64,000 nucleotides of DNA from Adiantum capillus-veneris (GCA_014529385.2 CM043953.1:97973842-98037841); one strand, 5' to 3'; shown: positions 1 through 12,941, numbered from the stretch's first letter. Program-made: numbers and translations. The notes: a model not told the origin generated them from the sequence alone.

Positions 1-88
1 GAAAGACATAGCAAAATGTTCAAGGGTGTAGGAACAATTTAAAAAGACACTAAAAGTTGCACGAGTCTTCAACAAAAACAAATACCTC

Positions 89-135
<47 letters not shown>

Positions 136-364
136 TTTGCTGCCATGGGAGGGAGCATAGAATTTTTGAATGTCATAATTACTGTACTAGAACAATAGCA
201 GGAGGCCTCAAGATCTATGTGACAAATCTTTGATTGAAGCATAATATACACATATACACATATACACACACATAATATACACACACATACATATACATAT
301 ATTTATTTATTTATTTACACACATAGATACATACATTCATATGTACACACATACACATACATAT

Positions 365-403
<39 letters not shown>

Positions 404-417
404 AACACATGCATATG

Positions 418-466
<49 letters not shown>

Positions 467-472
467 AAGTAT
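1..472 (+). repeat. Dispersed repeat R1, uninterrupted copy
   Basis: The order here is a GA tract (about 91-133), a short unique stretch containing ACTGTACTAG near 180-190, an AC/AT-rich stretch with TTTATTTATTTA, and then (AC)n followed by (GT)n around a GCATATGCATGTG core. The left part (1-175) reappears at 8897-9185. The right part (180-470) reappears on the - strand at about 17990-18235. This copy is therefore the reference that shows what the two rearranged copies looked like before they were broken. I see no coding sequence. Confidence 0.7.
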
Positions 473-2343
473 GAAAAATCCCTTCATAATTGAACCATAC
501 TAAGACAATTGTATAAAATAATTTATTAAATAACAATATTTTAAAACAAAATGTCATAAAACTCAATTAACATTTCATATACAACAATACAGCATTCTAT
601 ATCTAATGGATAATACAGTTATTTACATCAGAAATTTGATCTTTGATCATTACAAATTGATATCTTAATATTGTATCTCTATGTGTCCACCCTTTGGGAT
701 GAGCTTCCACTACATCTACATGAGAAGGATCCAGCTATTACATGCATCCATACAAAAACATTCAGCTAGAACTGGCTATGTTTGTGCGTTTTGCAGATGT
801 CGACACAGGATCCAGTTGTCATCCATGTCACACCTATAGACCTAGTTTACAACTTACCCTTAGGATTGACTATTAAGTTAAGATTTCAAGTAAGATAACC
901 TCTAAATGTATATGCATGTGTATCGCAATACACACCAAGCTCTCTCAAAAGACTACTAGTGACGATTACCATGTATGATGCAAATACCTATATATTTCTG
1001 GTTTATCGATCAATGTAGAACACCTGGAAAAATTTGGATAGCACCTCCTTTGTATTTTGAGTAGTATTTCAAAACACTCAGTTTATGCCATCTCCCAACG
1101 AGATCCTCCATAGAAGTTTTATGGCTTCAAGAACTAACACATATCTCATGTATCAAAAACTAGCAGTATATTACATGTTACTGTCTCCAAAAAATATGGT
1201 AGCATTCTCAAAACCTATTAAAGATTAATATACTTTGCAAGTAATTCCTTTTTTAACATCCCGTCATATCATATCTGTTCAATCATGAATGAGAATCAAT
1301 AGTCCTCACGAACCCATCAGTACCAATGATTTTTTAGCTTATGTAATATCAACCATCATGCCAGAATATGAATGCAATGTCTATACCCTTTTCACCAATT
1401 ATCTCAATAAAAACTAAGTGTGTATTTGTTGTTCCAAAACATTGGGTTTCATGTAGGCAAATTTCCTTAGTTCTTTGTCTTTAGCCACCATTATCAACTT
1501 AGTGCCTGCATATAATCATCAAAATTGGTATCTACTGATTGAGGCAAGATTTCTTTGATCTTGCTAGGAGTCATAATGTCACTACCAGCTTGAATAAAAG
1601 AGACAACAATTTGCTAAGGTTAACTTTACTTGTATGGCCAAAAATCGGGCAACGTCTTGTTTGTAAAATGAACAAATTTTCAAAAACTCCAGTTTGTGCC
1701 ATCTCCTAGAGAGATCCTCCACACTAGAGAGATCCTCCACAGGATGTTTAGGCTTATCATTCATGGCATATACTCAATCCTTCTTAGTGTTTGAAAGACA
1801 AAGTCTTTAAACGTTAGCTTTTTCAATGCATTGAAACATAAAGGCTACTTTACAAAATGTTTAAATAGGCATTCCAAAAAATGCTCTTTATGCAAAAAAT
1901 TGAAGATTTCATATACAAACATTCGTGTTTTTAATTCGTCGGGTCAACCCTATTGTTGCGAAAATATTTCAAAGAAAAGTCAGAAAACCCAAAAAATTAA
2001 TGATATGATCATGTTCAGATTCTAAGTAGGTGCACGGACACCTACCTGTTCATGGAGTTAACCATGTATTCTGTAAAAATCGATTCCCAGATTTTAATAT
2101 CCATTGAGGCCTATAGCGGCAAAGTTCCCATCATAGCAGCCGTCATCATTCAAAGTCCTGATGTGTTTGTTCCTGCTCTCATACGTTCTTGATGATTGAT
2201 TTTTACGTTGTTGCCTCCACTGGCTTGAGTATCGCAAGGATTGAAGCTGTTAGCATATGACAATATCCGGCAAGGGTGAGGATTATCCTAGCTGAATCTT
2301 TGTCCCCTCTTTGAGGATCATCAAGGGATGTGTGTATGCGTGG

Positions 2344-2345
<2 letters not shown>

Positions 2346-2420
<75 letters not shown>
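2346..2420. repeat. (GT)n microsatellite
   Basis: About 75 bp of uninterrupted GT dinucleotides inside duplication copy A. The matching tract in copy B (6836-6929) is longer and interrupted. Confidence 0.95.
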
Positions 2421-2422
<2 letters not shown>

Positions 2423-2674
2423 CTGATTGAAAGGGCGAGGCATACTCAGCTAGTACTCTGAGGGTATGGTTCAACAAGAAAGCAATATTGTTCTACCTGC
2501 AATAGGTGGCGATGGCATGAAGAATCCGCTATGCATCTGGTTGAAGAGGACGCACCACGATGGGGTACGAAAATTTTGAAGGTGTTCACAATGCCTCCTC
2601 CCGTTACATAATGTTTTCTTGAATGAGGACAATAGACGTCTGCAGGGCCATAGGCGTAAATGTTGGGAGCTCCT

Positions 2675-2675
<1 letters not shown>

Positions 2676-2751
<76 letters not shown>
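2676..2751. repeat. (GA)n microsatellite
   Basis: About 75 bp of GA dinucleotides in copy A; the equivalent tract in copy B is at 7134-7198. Apparent serine-leucine or arginine-glutamate reading frames over it are repeat artefacts. Confidence 0.95.
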
Positions 2752-2756
<5 letters not shown>

Positions 2757-3908
2757 AAGGGGTGCACAGGACACTATCTTGGCATGCAAATGGGGAACTC
2801 CTCCTATATGGGTGTTAGTGCTGAGAACGCAGAGAGAGGACAAGTGCACAGAGAAGGAGCGCAACAACCCTATTGCTAAGAACGCAGACGAGAGAAGGAA
2901 TGCAAAAATAAATTATTGAGAAAAGGAAGGGGGGGAAAACACCTCGGATATAGCTCACGAAGGGGGGTGGGTTACCCAATTTAAGATAGATAGTTGAGTA
3001 GGTTGAAAAAAGAAAGCATCCATGTGCACTTTTAAAGCCAGAGAAAACATTCCCATGCGTAGTTATGAGGCCAACGAGGCAGCTGAGGGAGGGAGTTATA
3101 AGGGCTCATGCTATGTGGGTTGGTGTACCTATGCACAACCACATAGATCTTTCCCAAGGATAGAAACTTGATTAAGCCAACCAGCTGCCAATAATGCAAG
3201 CATATATGTGTGCGCACTAACATAATTCAAAGCCAACCGGAGGGGACCCAACTAACTTCCTTATAGAGAAATCATGTCCTTCCGAGTAAATGCAAGTGTT
3301 ATCACCGAGATAGTTCTGGATGAGATTATGATCCTTACTGTGTGTAACAACCACCTTATTCGTAGTATTAAGCATGTGAGTGTCCATGCATGCCTTGGAC
3401 CAATAGGATGCAGATGTGTGTTATGTTGTCAAGTTAAAGGTGGGTGTGTCTACTAGCAGACTTGAGGGGGAATTCAAGGCCTCCTATATCCAGAGGGCCA
3501 TTAGTTTGTATAATAATCCAGCCATTATCTGTTACCCAAAAAATGTGTGCGTGTGTGTGTGTGTGTCAGGGGTCATTATTTTCTAAATTGAACAGGTTAT
3601 GGATAAAGTATACCAATGCATTCAAGCTTTAGCTATAGCTGGCCAAGGTTTAATAAAGACCCTGCCATCCAGATAGCGAGAGCGAGATTACCAAAGAGGA
3701 AAGAAGTCAGCCAAGGGTTAGTCAAGGAATTGTCATCTAGATAAGTGTGTGTGTGTGTGTGTGTGTGTACTCCATCTCGGCACGGGACAATCATCTTATT
3801 ACCAAGTTAGTGTAGGTCCTCCATCTTGGCATAGGATATAGCGAGAATGAGATTACCAAAGAGGGAACAAGTCAGCCAAGGTTTAGTCCAAGAATTTTCA
3901 ACTAGATA

Positions 3909-3969
<61 letters not shown>

Positions 3970-3970
<1 letters not shown>

Positions 3971-4817
3971 GGCTGTCCCCCATCCCAGAGGAGAGATCCA
4001 CTTGGTGGAAGATGGTCCACCAAGTGGACCAATCCCCCACCAATTGTAGTACATGCTTCCTAAAAATTTCCATGTTTATAGCTCATTCACTTGTATGGTG
4101 TTAAAAAGGGTTTAAATGTGCGCATACCCATCAGTAACGTGCTAAACAGGGTGTAGATGTAACAATACCCAATGGTTGTATGATGAAGGGGTCCTCCATG
4201 GAGGAAAGTATGGTTTTAGATGCATGAATACCCATCTGTAATGTGTTGAGCAGGGTTTAGATGTAATAATACCCAATTCTTGTTTGATAAAGGGGTCCTC
4301 CAGGGAGGAGAGTATGGTACTATGAAAACTACATATCTGTCATCTCATGCTTTTGGTTGATGTGTCACCTCAATTTTGTGAACTATGTCGTCATCGTGGT
4401 TACTATACAATATTCCAATCCTGCAAGATAAAAGCCACTTGAAATTCCACACTTGCTCAAGGGTGGATAATGATTATAGTATATGGATTATATGTAAGCA
4501 TGTAGGTACTTGATCAATTTAGGAGTTGAGAGCCCCAACCCATCCCTTTGGATTGGGTGGATCAAGCTAGTAATAATATAACTTGTATCAACTTGACCAA
4601 TTAAGGAGCTAAAGAGCCCCAACCATCCCTTTGGATTAGGTGAGTCAAGCTATTAATAATAGACATTAAACACTCCAATTCCTAGGGAATAACTATACCA
4701 GAGAGCCGCCAATCCAATTCTTAGGGTAAGAATACCCATATCCTGAAAAAAACCATTTGATTGAAGTCAAGATAAATTGGAGTAGCTAAATTATTATTTA
4801 ATATATTATCTAATTTC
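3970..4817. other. Spacer between duplicated blocks, with small tandem duplications
   Basis: No gene is visible. There are two local tandem duplications. One of ~120 bp (about 4135-4320) repeats GATGAAGGGGTCCTCCATGG-like text. One of ~110 bp (about 4503-4660) repeats CCATCCCTTTGGATT. Neither has coding potential that I can support. Confidence 0.6.
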
Positions 4818-5056
4818 AATTGTTAAGTATGGTTCAATTATGAAGGGATTTTCATACTTAAAACCACACTCCTTTTCCCTACTAGTCTTTGGTCGGAATA
4901 GTGCCATACTCTTAAAACCACACTCCTTTTCCCTACTAGTCTTTGGTCGGAATAGTGCTAGTATGGTACTATTCCGACCAAAGACTAGTAGGGAAAAGGA
5001 GTGTGATTTTAAGTATGAAAATCCCTTCATAATTGAACCATACTTAGACAATTGTA
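4818..5056. repeat. Fold-back (inverted-repeat) element
   Basis: The left arm (4818-4958) and right arm (about 4966-5056) are near-perfect reverse complements reading outward from a short centre at about 4959-4965. The left arm carries an extra direct copy of a ~52-bp segment containing CTACTAGTCTTTGGTCGGAA. The outer ends match CAATTG followed by TAAGTATGGTTCAATTATGA. The right arm's outer half is also the left end of duplication copy B, and it matches the left end of copy A at 476-520. The structure resembles a MITE or fold-back transposon, or a breakpoint scar. No flanking target-site duplication was certain. Confidence 0.75.
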
Positions 5057-6834
5057 TTAAATAATATATTAAATAACAATATTTTAAAACAAAATGTCAT
5101 AAAACTCAAGTAACATTTCATATACATCAATACAACATTCTGTATCTAATGGATAATACAATTATTTAGATCAGAAATTTGATCTTTGATCATTACAAAT
5201 TGATATCTTAATGTTGTATCTCTTTGTGTCCACCTTTTGGGATGAGCTTCCACTACATCTACATGGAGAAGGATCCAGATGTTACCTGCATCCATACAAA
5301 AACTTTTAGTTAGAACTGGCTATGTTTGTGCATTTTGCAGGTGTCAACACTGGATCCAGCTGTCATCCATGTCATACCTTAGACCTAATTTACAGCTTAC
5401 CCTTAGGATTGACTATTAAGTTAAGATTTCAAGTAAGATAACCTCTAAATGTATATGCATGTGTATCCCAATACACACCGAGCTCTCTCAAAACACTACT
5501 AGTGACGATTACCATGCAAATATCTATGTATTTCTAGTTTATCGATCAATGTAGAACATCTGGCAAAATTCGGATAGCACCTCCTTTGTATTTTGAGTAG
5601 TATTTCAAAAAACTCAGTTTATGCCATCTCCCAACGAGATCCTCCATAGGATTTTTACGGCTTCAAGAACTAAAACATATCTCATGTATCAAAAACTAGC
5701 AGTATATCATATGTTACTGTCTCAAAAAATATGGTAGCATTCTCAAAACCTATTAAAGATTAATATACTTTGCAAGTAATTCCTTTTTTAACATCCCGTC
5801 ATATCATATCTGTTCAATCATGAATGAAAATCAATAGTCCTCACGAACCCGTCTATACCAATGATTTTTTAGCTTATGTAATATCAATCATCATGCCAGA
5901 AGATGAATGCAATGTCTATACCCTTTCCACCAATTATCTCGACAAAAACTAAGTGTGTATTTGTTGTTCCAAAACATTGGGTTTCATGTAGGCAAATTTC
6001 CTTAGTTCTTTGTCTTTAGCCACCATTATCAACTTAGTGCCTGCATATAATCGTTAAAAATGGTATCTACTGATTGAGGCAAGATTTCTTTGATCTTGCT
6101 AGGAGTCATAATGTCACTACCAGCTTGAATAAAAGAGACAACAATTTGCTAAGGTTAACTTTACTTGTATGGCCAAAAATCGGGCAGCGTCTTATTTGTA
6201 AATTGAACAAATTTTCAAAATGGGCCATCTCCTAGTGAGATCCTCCATAGGAGGTTTACAGCTTACCATTCATGGCATATACTCAATCATTCTTAATGTT
6301 TGAAAGAGAAAGTCTTTAAACATTACCTTTTTCAATGCATTGAAACATAAAGGCTACTTTACAAAATGTTTAAATAGGCATTCCAAAAAATGCTCTTTAT
6401 GCAAAAATTGAAGATTTCATATACAAAATTCGTGTTTTTAATTCATTAGGTCAACCCTATTGTTGCAAAAATATTTCAAAGAAAAGCCAGAAAACTCGGA
6501 AAATTATTGATATGAACATGTTCAGCTTCTAAGTAGGTGCACGGACACCTACCTGTTCATGGAGTTGACCATGTATTCTGTAAAAATGGATTCCCATATT
6601 TGAATTTCCATTGAGGCCTATAACGGCAAAGTTCTCATCATAGCAGCCGCAATCATTCAAAGTCCTGATGTGTTTGTTCTTAATCTCATACGTTCTTGAT
6701 GATTGATTTTTACGTTGCTGCCTCCACTGGCTTGAGGATCGCAAGAATTGAAGTTGTTAGCAAATGACAATATCCGGCAAGGGTGAGGATTATTTTGGTT
6801 GAATCTTTGTCCCCTCTTTGAGGATCATCAAGGG

Positions 6835-6931
<97 letters not shown>

Positions 6932-7130
6932 CTGATTGAAAGGGCGAGGCATACTCAACTAGTACTGTGAGGGTATGGTTCAAGAAGAAAGCAATATTGT
7001 TCTACCTACAATAGGTGGCAATGGCATGAAGAATTTGCTATGCATCTGGTCAAAGAGGACACCACAATGGGGTACCAAGATTTTGAAGGTGTTCACAATG
7101 CCTCCTCTAGGCGTAAACACTAGGAGCTCC

Positions 7131-7199
<69 letters not shown>

Positions 7200-8174
7200 A
7201 AGAATGGGGTGCACAGGACACTATCTTGGCATGCAAATGGGGAACTCCTCCTATATGGGTGTTAGTGCTGAGAACGCAGAGAGAGGACAAGTGCACAGAG
7301 AAGGAGCGCATCAACCCTACTGCTAAGAACGTGGCCGAGAGAAGGAATGCAAAAATACATTTTTGAGAAAATGAAGGGGGGGATAACACCTCGTATATAG
7401 CTCACGAAGGGGGGTGGGTTACCCAATTTAAGATAGGTAGCTGAGTAGGTTGAAAAAAGAAAGCATCCATGTGCACTTTTAAAGCCAGAGAAAACATTCC
7501 CATGCGTAGTTATGAGGCCAACGAAGCAGCTGAGGGAGGGAGTTATAAGGGCTCATGCTGTGTGGGTTGGTGTACCTATGCACGACCACAAAAATCTTTC
7601 CCAAGGATAGAAACTTGATTAAGCCAGCCAACTGCCAATAATGCAAGCATATATGTGTGCGCAATAACGGAGGGGACCCAGCTAACTTCCTTATAGAGAA
7701 ATCATGTCCTTCCAAGTAAATGCAAGTGTTATCATCGAGATAGTTCTGGATGAGATTATGATCCTTACTGTGTGCAACAACCACCTTATTCGTAGTATTA
7801 AGCATGTGAGTGTCCATGCATGCCTTGGACCAATAGGATGCAGATGTGTGTTATGTTGTCAAGTTAAAGGTGGGTGTGTCTACTAGCAGACTTGAGAGGG
7901 AATTCAAGGCCTCCTATATCCAAAGGGCCATTAGTTTGTATAATAATCCAGCCATTATCTGTTACCCAGATAATGTGTGTGTGTGTGTGTGTGTGTATCA
8001 TGGGTCATTATTTTCCAAATTGAACAGGTTATGGATAAAGTATACCAATGCATTCAAGCTTTAGCTATAGCTGGCCAAGGTTTAATAAAGACCCTACCGT
8101 CCAGATAGGGAGAGCGAGATTACCAAAGAGGAAAGAAGTCAGCCAAGGGTTAGTCGAGGAATTGTCATTTAGAT

Positions 8175-8229
<55 letters not shown>

Positions 8230-8395
8230 CCATCTCGGCACGGGAGAATCATCTTATTACCAAGTTAGTGTAGGGCCTCCATCTTGGCACAGGAGATAGC
8301 GAGAATGAGATTACCAAAGAGGGAACAAGTCAGCCAAGGTTTAGTCCAAGAATTGTCAACTAGATAAGTGTGTGTGTGTGTGTGTGTGTGTGTGT
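5014..8395 (+). repeat. Large direct duplication, copy B
   Basis: Second copy of the block at 474-3969. The GA and GT tracts differ in length, and a few small deletions distinguish it; for example, the stretch after ATATGTGTGCGCA lacks about 25 bp present in copy A. A 112-codon frame on the - strand (7479-7817) matches no family I recognise and is not conserved as a single frame in copy A, so I do not call it a gene. Confidence 0.75.
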
Positions 8396-8565
8396 AGGAG
8401 AAACTACCAAAATACCCAAAAATACCCCAAATATTTTGTCACAAATTTCCAAGATTCCCTTCAATTTTTTCAAAATTCCCAAAATACCCTTGGTTGTGAG
8501 ATCAAATTTCTCCAAAAACTTTGTAGCTTTTCATAAGAAGATTGATTATCTTTGAATACAAGAAG
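8386..8565 (+). repeat. R1 tail module
   Basis: The segment after the (TG)n tract, from AAACTACCAAAATACCC to GAATACAAGAAGCTAA, is closely matched by the reverse complement of 17745-17990. It is therefore part of the same dispersed repeat family as R1. AT-rich, non-coding. Confidence 0.7.
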
Positions 8566-8805
8566 CTAACAGATGAAATGCCTTATAAAAACCAACTCTC
8601 ACATTAGAAAATGGATGAAATGCCTAATGAAAGCCATCCCTCACATTGGTATCCCAAATGAGGAGAGAGATTTCTCAGTTAACAGACCTTTTACGAGTTC
8701 TCGAATATTTTGTCCTTTTTATTTTTAAGAGTTAAAATGTGGGCCATGCTTAAAAGCCTATACGTTCTCTAAATTTTGACACGCAGGGTGTTCACTAAAA
8801 ATCAA

Positions 8806-8846
<41 letters not shown>

Positions 8847-8982
8847 AATTTTTTAGCGCCCAATGAATAATGTGTCAAGGAGAAGTAGGGAGAGAGAAAG
8901 ACATAGCAAAATGTTCAAGGTTGTAGGAACAATTTAAAAAGACACTAAAAGTTGCACGAGTCTTCAACAAAAGCGAATATCT

Positions 8983-8985
<3 letters not shown>
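8566..8985. other. Non-coding stretch with GA tract and R1 left module
   Basis: Contains a (GA)n at about 8812-8844. From 8897 it contains the R1 left module (GAAAGACATAGCAAAATG onward), nearly identical to window positions 1-90. No gene seen. Confidence 0.6.

Positions 8986-9050
<65 letters not shown>
8986..9050. repeat. Poly(G) tract of 65 nt
   Basis: 65 consecutive G on the + strand, replacing the GA tract that sits at the same place in the R1 copy at 1-175. Two GA-rich units follow, each ending in GAATGTCGCAATGG (9055-9110 and 9117-9185), a local tandem duplication. The glycine and proline frames over it are artefacts. Confidence 0.9.
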
Positions 9051-9051
<1 letters not shown>

Positions 9052-9184
9052 AGAGAGAGAGAGGTTTTGTTGCCGGGGGAGGGGGGCATAGAAATTTTGA
9101 ATGTCGCAATGGGGGGGGGAAGAGAGAGAGAGAGAGAGAGGTTTGTTGCCGGGGGAGGGGGGCATAGAAATTTTGAATGTCGCA

Positions 9185-11535
9185 ATGGATCATGGTAGAC
9201 TCAGGCGCTACAACAATTTTCTATCCCCGCAGTGCGCCGCTTGCCTGGACCTATGCCTCACCACCCGTAAATGAAACCACTGTCAAGTTTGCCCAAGGAA
9301 AGGATAGCAATGTCAAGGCAGCTCGTCAAGTCAGGATTGAGATGGGTGAATTCACATGTCGACTTGACTTCATAGTGGTACCAATGGACGACTTCGAGGC
9401 AATCATTGGTCTGTCCTTCAACGACAAGTATCTCATTGCACTCCTAGGCATGAAGGTGGACCAATTGCTTTTGAACAATCAAGGCAAAGCAATTATAGTC
9501 CAAGGAGCTAGACTCACAACAAAGCAAGCATTCACACGTCAGGCGCATCTTCAAACCAACCCCCCCCCCCCCCCCCCCCCATCAACCGCAATGACCCCGC
9601 TCAATTGGCAGCAATGAAAGGTAAACAAAAAGTCCCAGAGACATCTTCCCCCAGACTCAATCTCATGAGTGCAAAGCAAGCCGAGAGGGCTCTCAAGAAA
9701 GGAGCTCAAGTTCACCTCTGCATCATGCAAGCACAGGAACGGCCCACAGCAAGACTCAACTCCATCACCCTCGAACAGGCCAAAGTGGGTGATCCCTCAC
9801 TTACCCCCCATTCTCCAGAAGTACAAAGATGTCATGCCCCCAAAACTTCCCCCCGGCCTACCCCCTCCCCGTCAAATTCAACACGAAATTGATCTCATCC
9901 CAGGGAGTACACCCCCGGCCAAGGCACCCTATCGCATGAATGACACCGAGCTAAAGGAGCTCAAGAAGCAACTCCAGGAATTAGAGAATCAAGGTTTCAT
10001 CCGGCCCAGCAGCTCTCCTTTTGGGGGCCCAGTCCTGTTTGTCAAGAAGAAAGACGGCTCGATGCGAATCTGCGTGGATTATCGAGCCCTCAACAAAATT
10101 ACTATCAAGAACAAATACCCAGTTCCCCTCATGGAAGACCTCATGGACAGATTACAGGGTGCCAAGTACTTAACTCGCATCGATCTCCGCTCAAGCTATC
10201 ACCAAGTCCACATTGCTTCTAAAGACATCGCGAAGACCGCCTTCTGCACACGCTAGGGCTCCTGGGAATGGATGGTCCTGGGGTTCGGCCTCACCGGCGG
10301 TCCTGGCACTTTTGGCCGAATAATCCATGACAGTTTCCGCGACATGATTGACGACTACCTCATCACTTACATCGATGATCTGCTCATTTACAGCAAAACC
10401 TTAGAAGAGCACCAGAAGCATGTCGCCGCAGTACTCCAACGCCTCCGGGAACACCAGCTGTATGCCAAGCTGGAGAAATGTGAGTTTGTTGTCAAGAAAA
10501 TCGAGTTCCTCGGTTTCATCGTCACGTCCGAAGGTATAATGGTGGACCCCAAGAAAGTCGACGCCGTCATCAAGTGGGCTCCCCCGACATCCATCAAAGA
10601 AGTCCGCGAGTTTGTGGGTTTCTGTCAGTACACACGCCGCTTCATCCGCGACTTCAGCAAAATTGCCGCCCCACTTACAGAGATAACCAAAGGCCACAAA
10701 CCCTTTCAGTGGACCTCCAGAGAAGAAGAAGGCTTTGAGAATCTAAAGATAGCCATGTGTAGTACCCCCGTCCTCCGACTACCCGACTTCACCAAACCAT
10801 TTGAAGTTCATACAGATGCCTCCGATGGTGCCATTGGTGGAGTCCTCATGCAAGAGAATCAGCCCATCGCCTACGAATCCCACAAGTTCACAGATGTACA
10901 AACAAGATGGACCACACATGAGAAGGAAATGCTCGCTGTCGTTCACTGCCTCTGAAAGTGGCGACACTATGTCCAAGACAAGCACACCAAGGTATACACA
11001 AATAACATATCCCTCAAGTACTTCCAGACACAACCAAAAATCACCCCCAAGCAAGCCAGGTGGCAAGATACATTGGCCGAATACGACATCGACATCCTCC
11101 ACAAACCAGGTACCACAAATGTCATGCCAGATGCTCTCAGTCGAAGACGTACCCACCCTCACAGCCATCTCCACAACAACCAGCACCCTACGCCAACGCA
11201 TCCTCGACGCTCAGAAAGCTGACCCCGCTGTCCTCCGAATGCTCAACGACCACATCTCTGGCAAAGCTACCCTGGGTCTATTCGAAGTCAAAGATAACCT
11301 CTTCTACGTGCATGGAAAAATCTACATCCCCAATGATCCAAAGCTAAAGAAAGACCTCATGTGGGAGGCTCATAGACAACTCTTCTATGTCAAATGGCGC
11401 AATCGCCCCATGACGGAATGCACTTGGGTACCTGAAGAAATCATGCTTCGACTCGGAAGACCCCTTGTGCTGCGCTTCTACAACATGCCCTCTGAAGAGG
11501 AGGACAACACACTGAATGAAAACCACATAGAGTAG
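9185..11535 (+). mobile_element. Ty3-type pol fragment (protease, RT, RNase H, partial integrase, chromodomain)
   Basis: This is the 3' half of a Ty3 (chromovirus-like) retrotransposon. The protease opens with VDSGATT at once after the 5' junction and has the later AIIGLSF strand. Reverse transcriptase runs from about 9900 ([20 protein letters not shown]) through YIDDLLIYS near 10370. RNase H has HTDASDGAIGG near 10810, and its end reads VMPDALSRR. Integrase is represented only by its N-terminal part (LKKDLMWEAH) and jumps directly to a chromodomain (FYVKWRNRPMTECTWVPEE). The zinc-binding region and the whole D-D-E core are therefore deleted. There are in-frame stops at 10254 and 10953 and a frameshift near 11140-11160. 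A 21-nt C tract (9560-9580) lies between protease and RT. Gag is absent here; a matching gag lies on - at 18225-19631. Confidence 0.92.
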
Positions 11536-11551
11536 TCCTCCCCCCCACTTG

Positions 11552-11958
11552 TAACTAGCATCACCCTAGGTAGCTAGACATTTTTGGCAACACTTCACTC
11601 CCCCCTTGTAAATATCCGCCCCCAAAACCTTGGCATCAACTTTTGTATTGGCACCTCTCAAAACCCCGGCTTGACGTGGGCGTCAAGCTCTCTCAACCCG
11701 GGGGTGTATATAAGGGAAGTATGTGCCACTTCCCCCAACTTGCGAGCCCCGTTTTCATGTGATTCTTCGCGTCCCTTGTATTCGGCACTTTCTTATGATA
11801 TTGATCATTCGTTCGCGTCCCTCACTCTCGTGTTCCTCTTGCGTTCAGTTTTCAAGTTGCATTCTTGTGTATGTGTTTGCTTGCCTCCAGGTCCCGTTTG
11901 CAATGCAGGTGAGCCGGCGCGGCCCCTTTTCCCCGACGCCCCGAACGAGGGCGTCACA
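11552..11958 (+). repeat. 3' LTR of the Ty3 element (5' edge approximate)
   Basis: Follows the chromodomain stop and ends in CGAGGGCGTCACA. The part from the TATA-like GTATATAAGG (about 11707) to the end is nearly identical to the reverse complement of 20230-20480, the LTR next to the gag half. Sequence upstream of the TATA box is not shared with that copy. The LTR start is uncertain; a TG at about 11552 is one possibility. Confidence 0.7.
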
Positions 11959-12043
11959 TTATGGGAAATTCTTAGTTTTTTAATGTTAAATTTTGAACTT
12001 GGAGAAAATCAATGTTAAATCATTAACTTTTGCACTCATCAAC

Positions 12044-12104
<61 letters not shown>

Positions 12105-12561
12105 ATTTTCATTGTCTCCTATTGTTCATTTATTAAAGCTATAAAAAGCATGCAATCTTAAATGATATAACTTTTTTTTGGCACGGCAGTGGCGGGGGGG
12201 GGGGGGGGGGGGGGAGCTTCAACTATCTAACACGGGTTCTTAATGAGACCCAAGCGGTGGGATCAATGACGAAGAGTGTTGCACGGGAATCTCAAAGCAA
12301 AAGAACAAGCTTAAAAAAGTCAACGCCATGGAAAGCAACCCAGGAGTTGAACCCACTATCCCACGGATGAAAGCTTGATGAGCTAGTCACGCAAGCACGT
12401 GTGGGTTGTTGAAACCCATGTGAGAGTATGTCTAACCTCCTCCTCCTTGTTTATTTTGTGTTACTTTTTGACGTCTACACGCATTTGGCCCTTTTGTTGG
12501 CACTTCCCCACCATTCAACATCCACCACCTTGGATTCATTTAAGACCCCATTTTAGATTGT

Positions 12562-12594
<33 letters not shown>

Positions 12595-12728
12595 GTACTA
12601 TTCAAAAACACCTTATGTAGTATAACCCTTCCCTTTTCAAAGGGTGGAGGGGGGTGGTTGAAAAAGCAATATGGGATGAAAAAGATATAGTGTTGTTTTG
12701 TGAAGGTTGTTAATTATTATGTTGTACG

Positions 12729-12759
<31 letters not shown>

Positions 12760-12879
12760 TAGAATCTTCATAGTCCCACCATGTGCATGATTCTATCGCT
12801 TTTGTATAAATACATGTACCCTTCCTTGGGTACTTTGACGTAAAAATTTTGTCTCTTAGTATATTCCACTCACGATTAT

Positions 12880-12941
<62 letters not shown>

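Larger units (their letters stand above)
474..3969 (+). repeat. Large direct duplication, copy A
   Basis: This block is collinear with 5014-8395 over its whole length, with only scattered substitutions and microsatellite length changes. Shared landmarks in the same order include AAGTATGAAAATCCCTTCAT at the left end, a (GT)n at 2346-2420, a (GA)n at 2676-2751 and terminal (TG)n tracts. The offset between copies is 4.43-4.54 kb. It contains a smaller internal repeat (about 3655-3745 versus 3835-3910). There are no recognisable protein domains; open frames are short and repeat-encoded. It may be a non-autonomous or LTR-type element, but I could not find terminal TG/CA ends. Confidence 0.75.

Noticed and set aside
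2623-2919. Arginine-glutamate and serine-leucine rich proteins at GA tracts (also 7132-7389, 62210-62578)
   Set aside because: Translations of dinucleotide repeats; the frame stays open only because GA/TC repeats lack stops.
7479-7817. 112-codon frame on - in duplication copy B
   Set aside because: Broken in the near-identical copy A and without a known domain; more likely repeat DNA than a gene.
10801-11526. Several overlapping frames on both strands over the Ty3 pol
   Set aside because: Shadows of the real pol frame; only the RNase H, integrase start and chromodomain text is meaningful.
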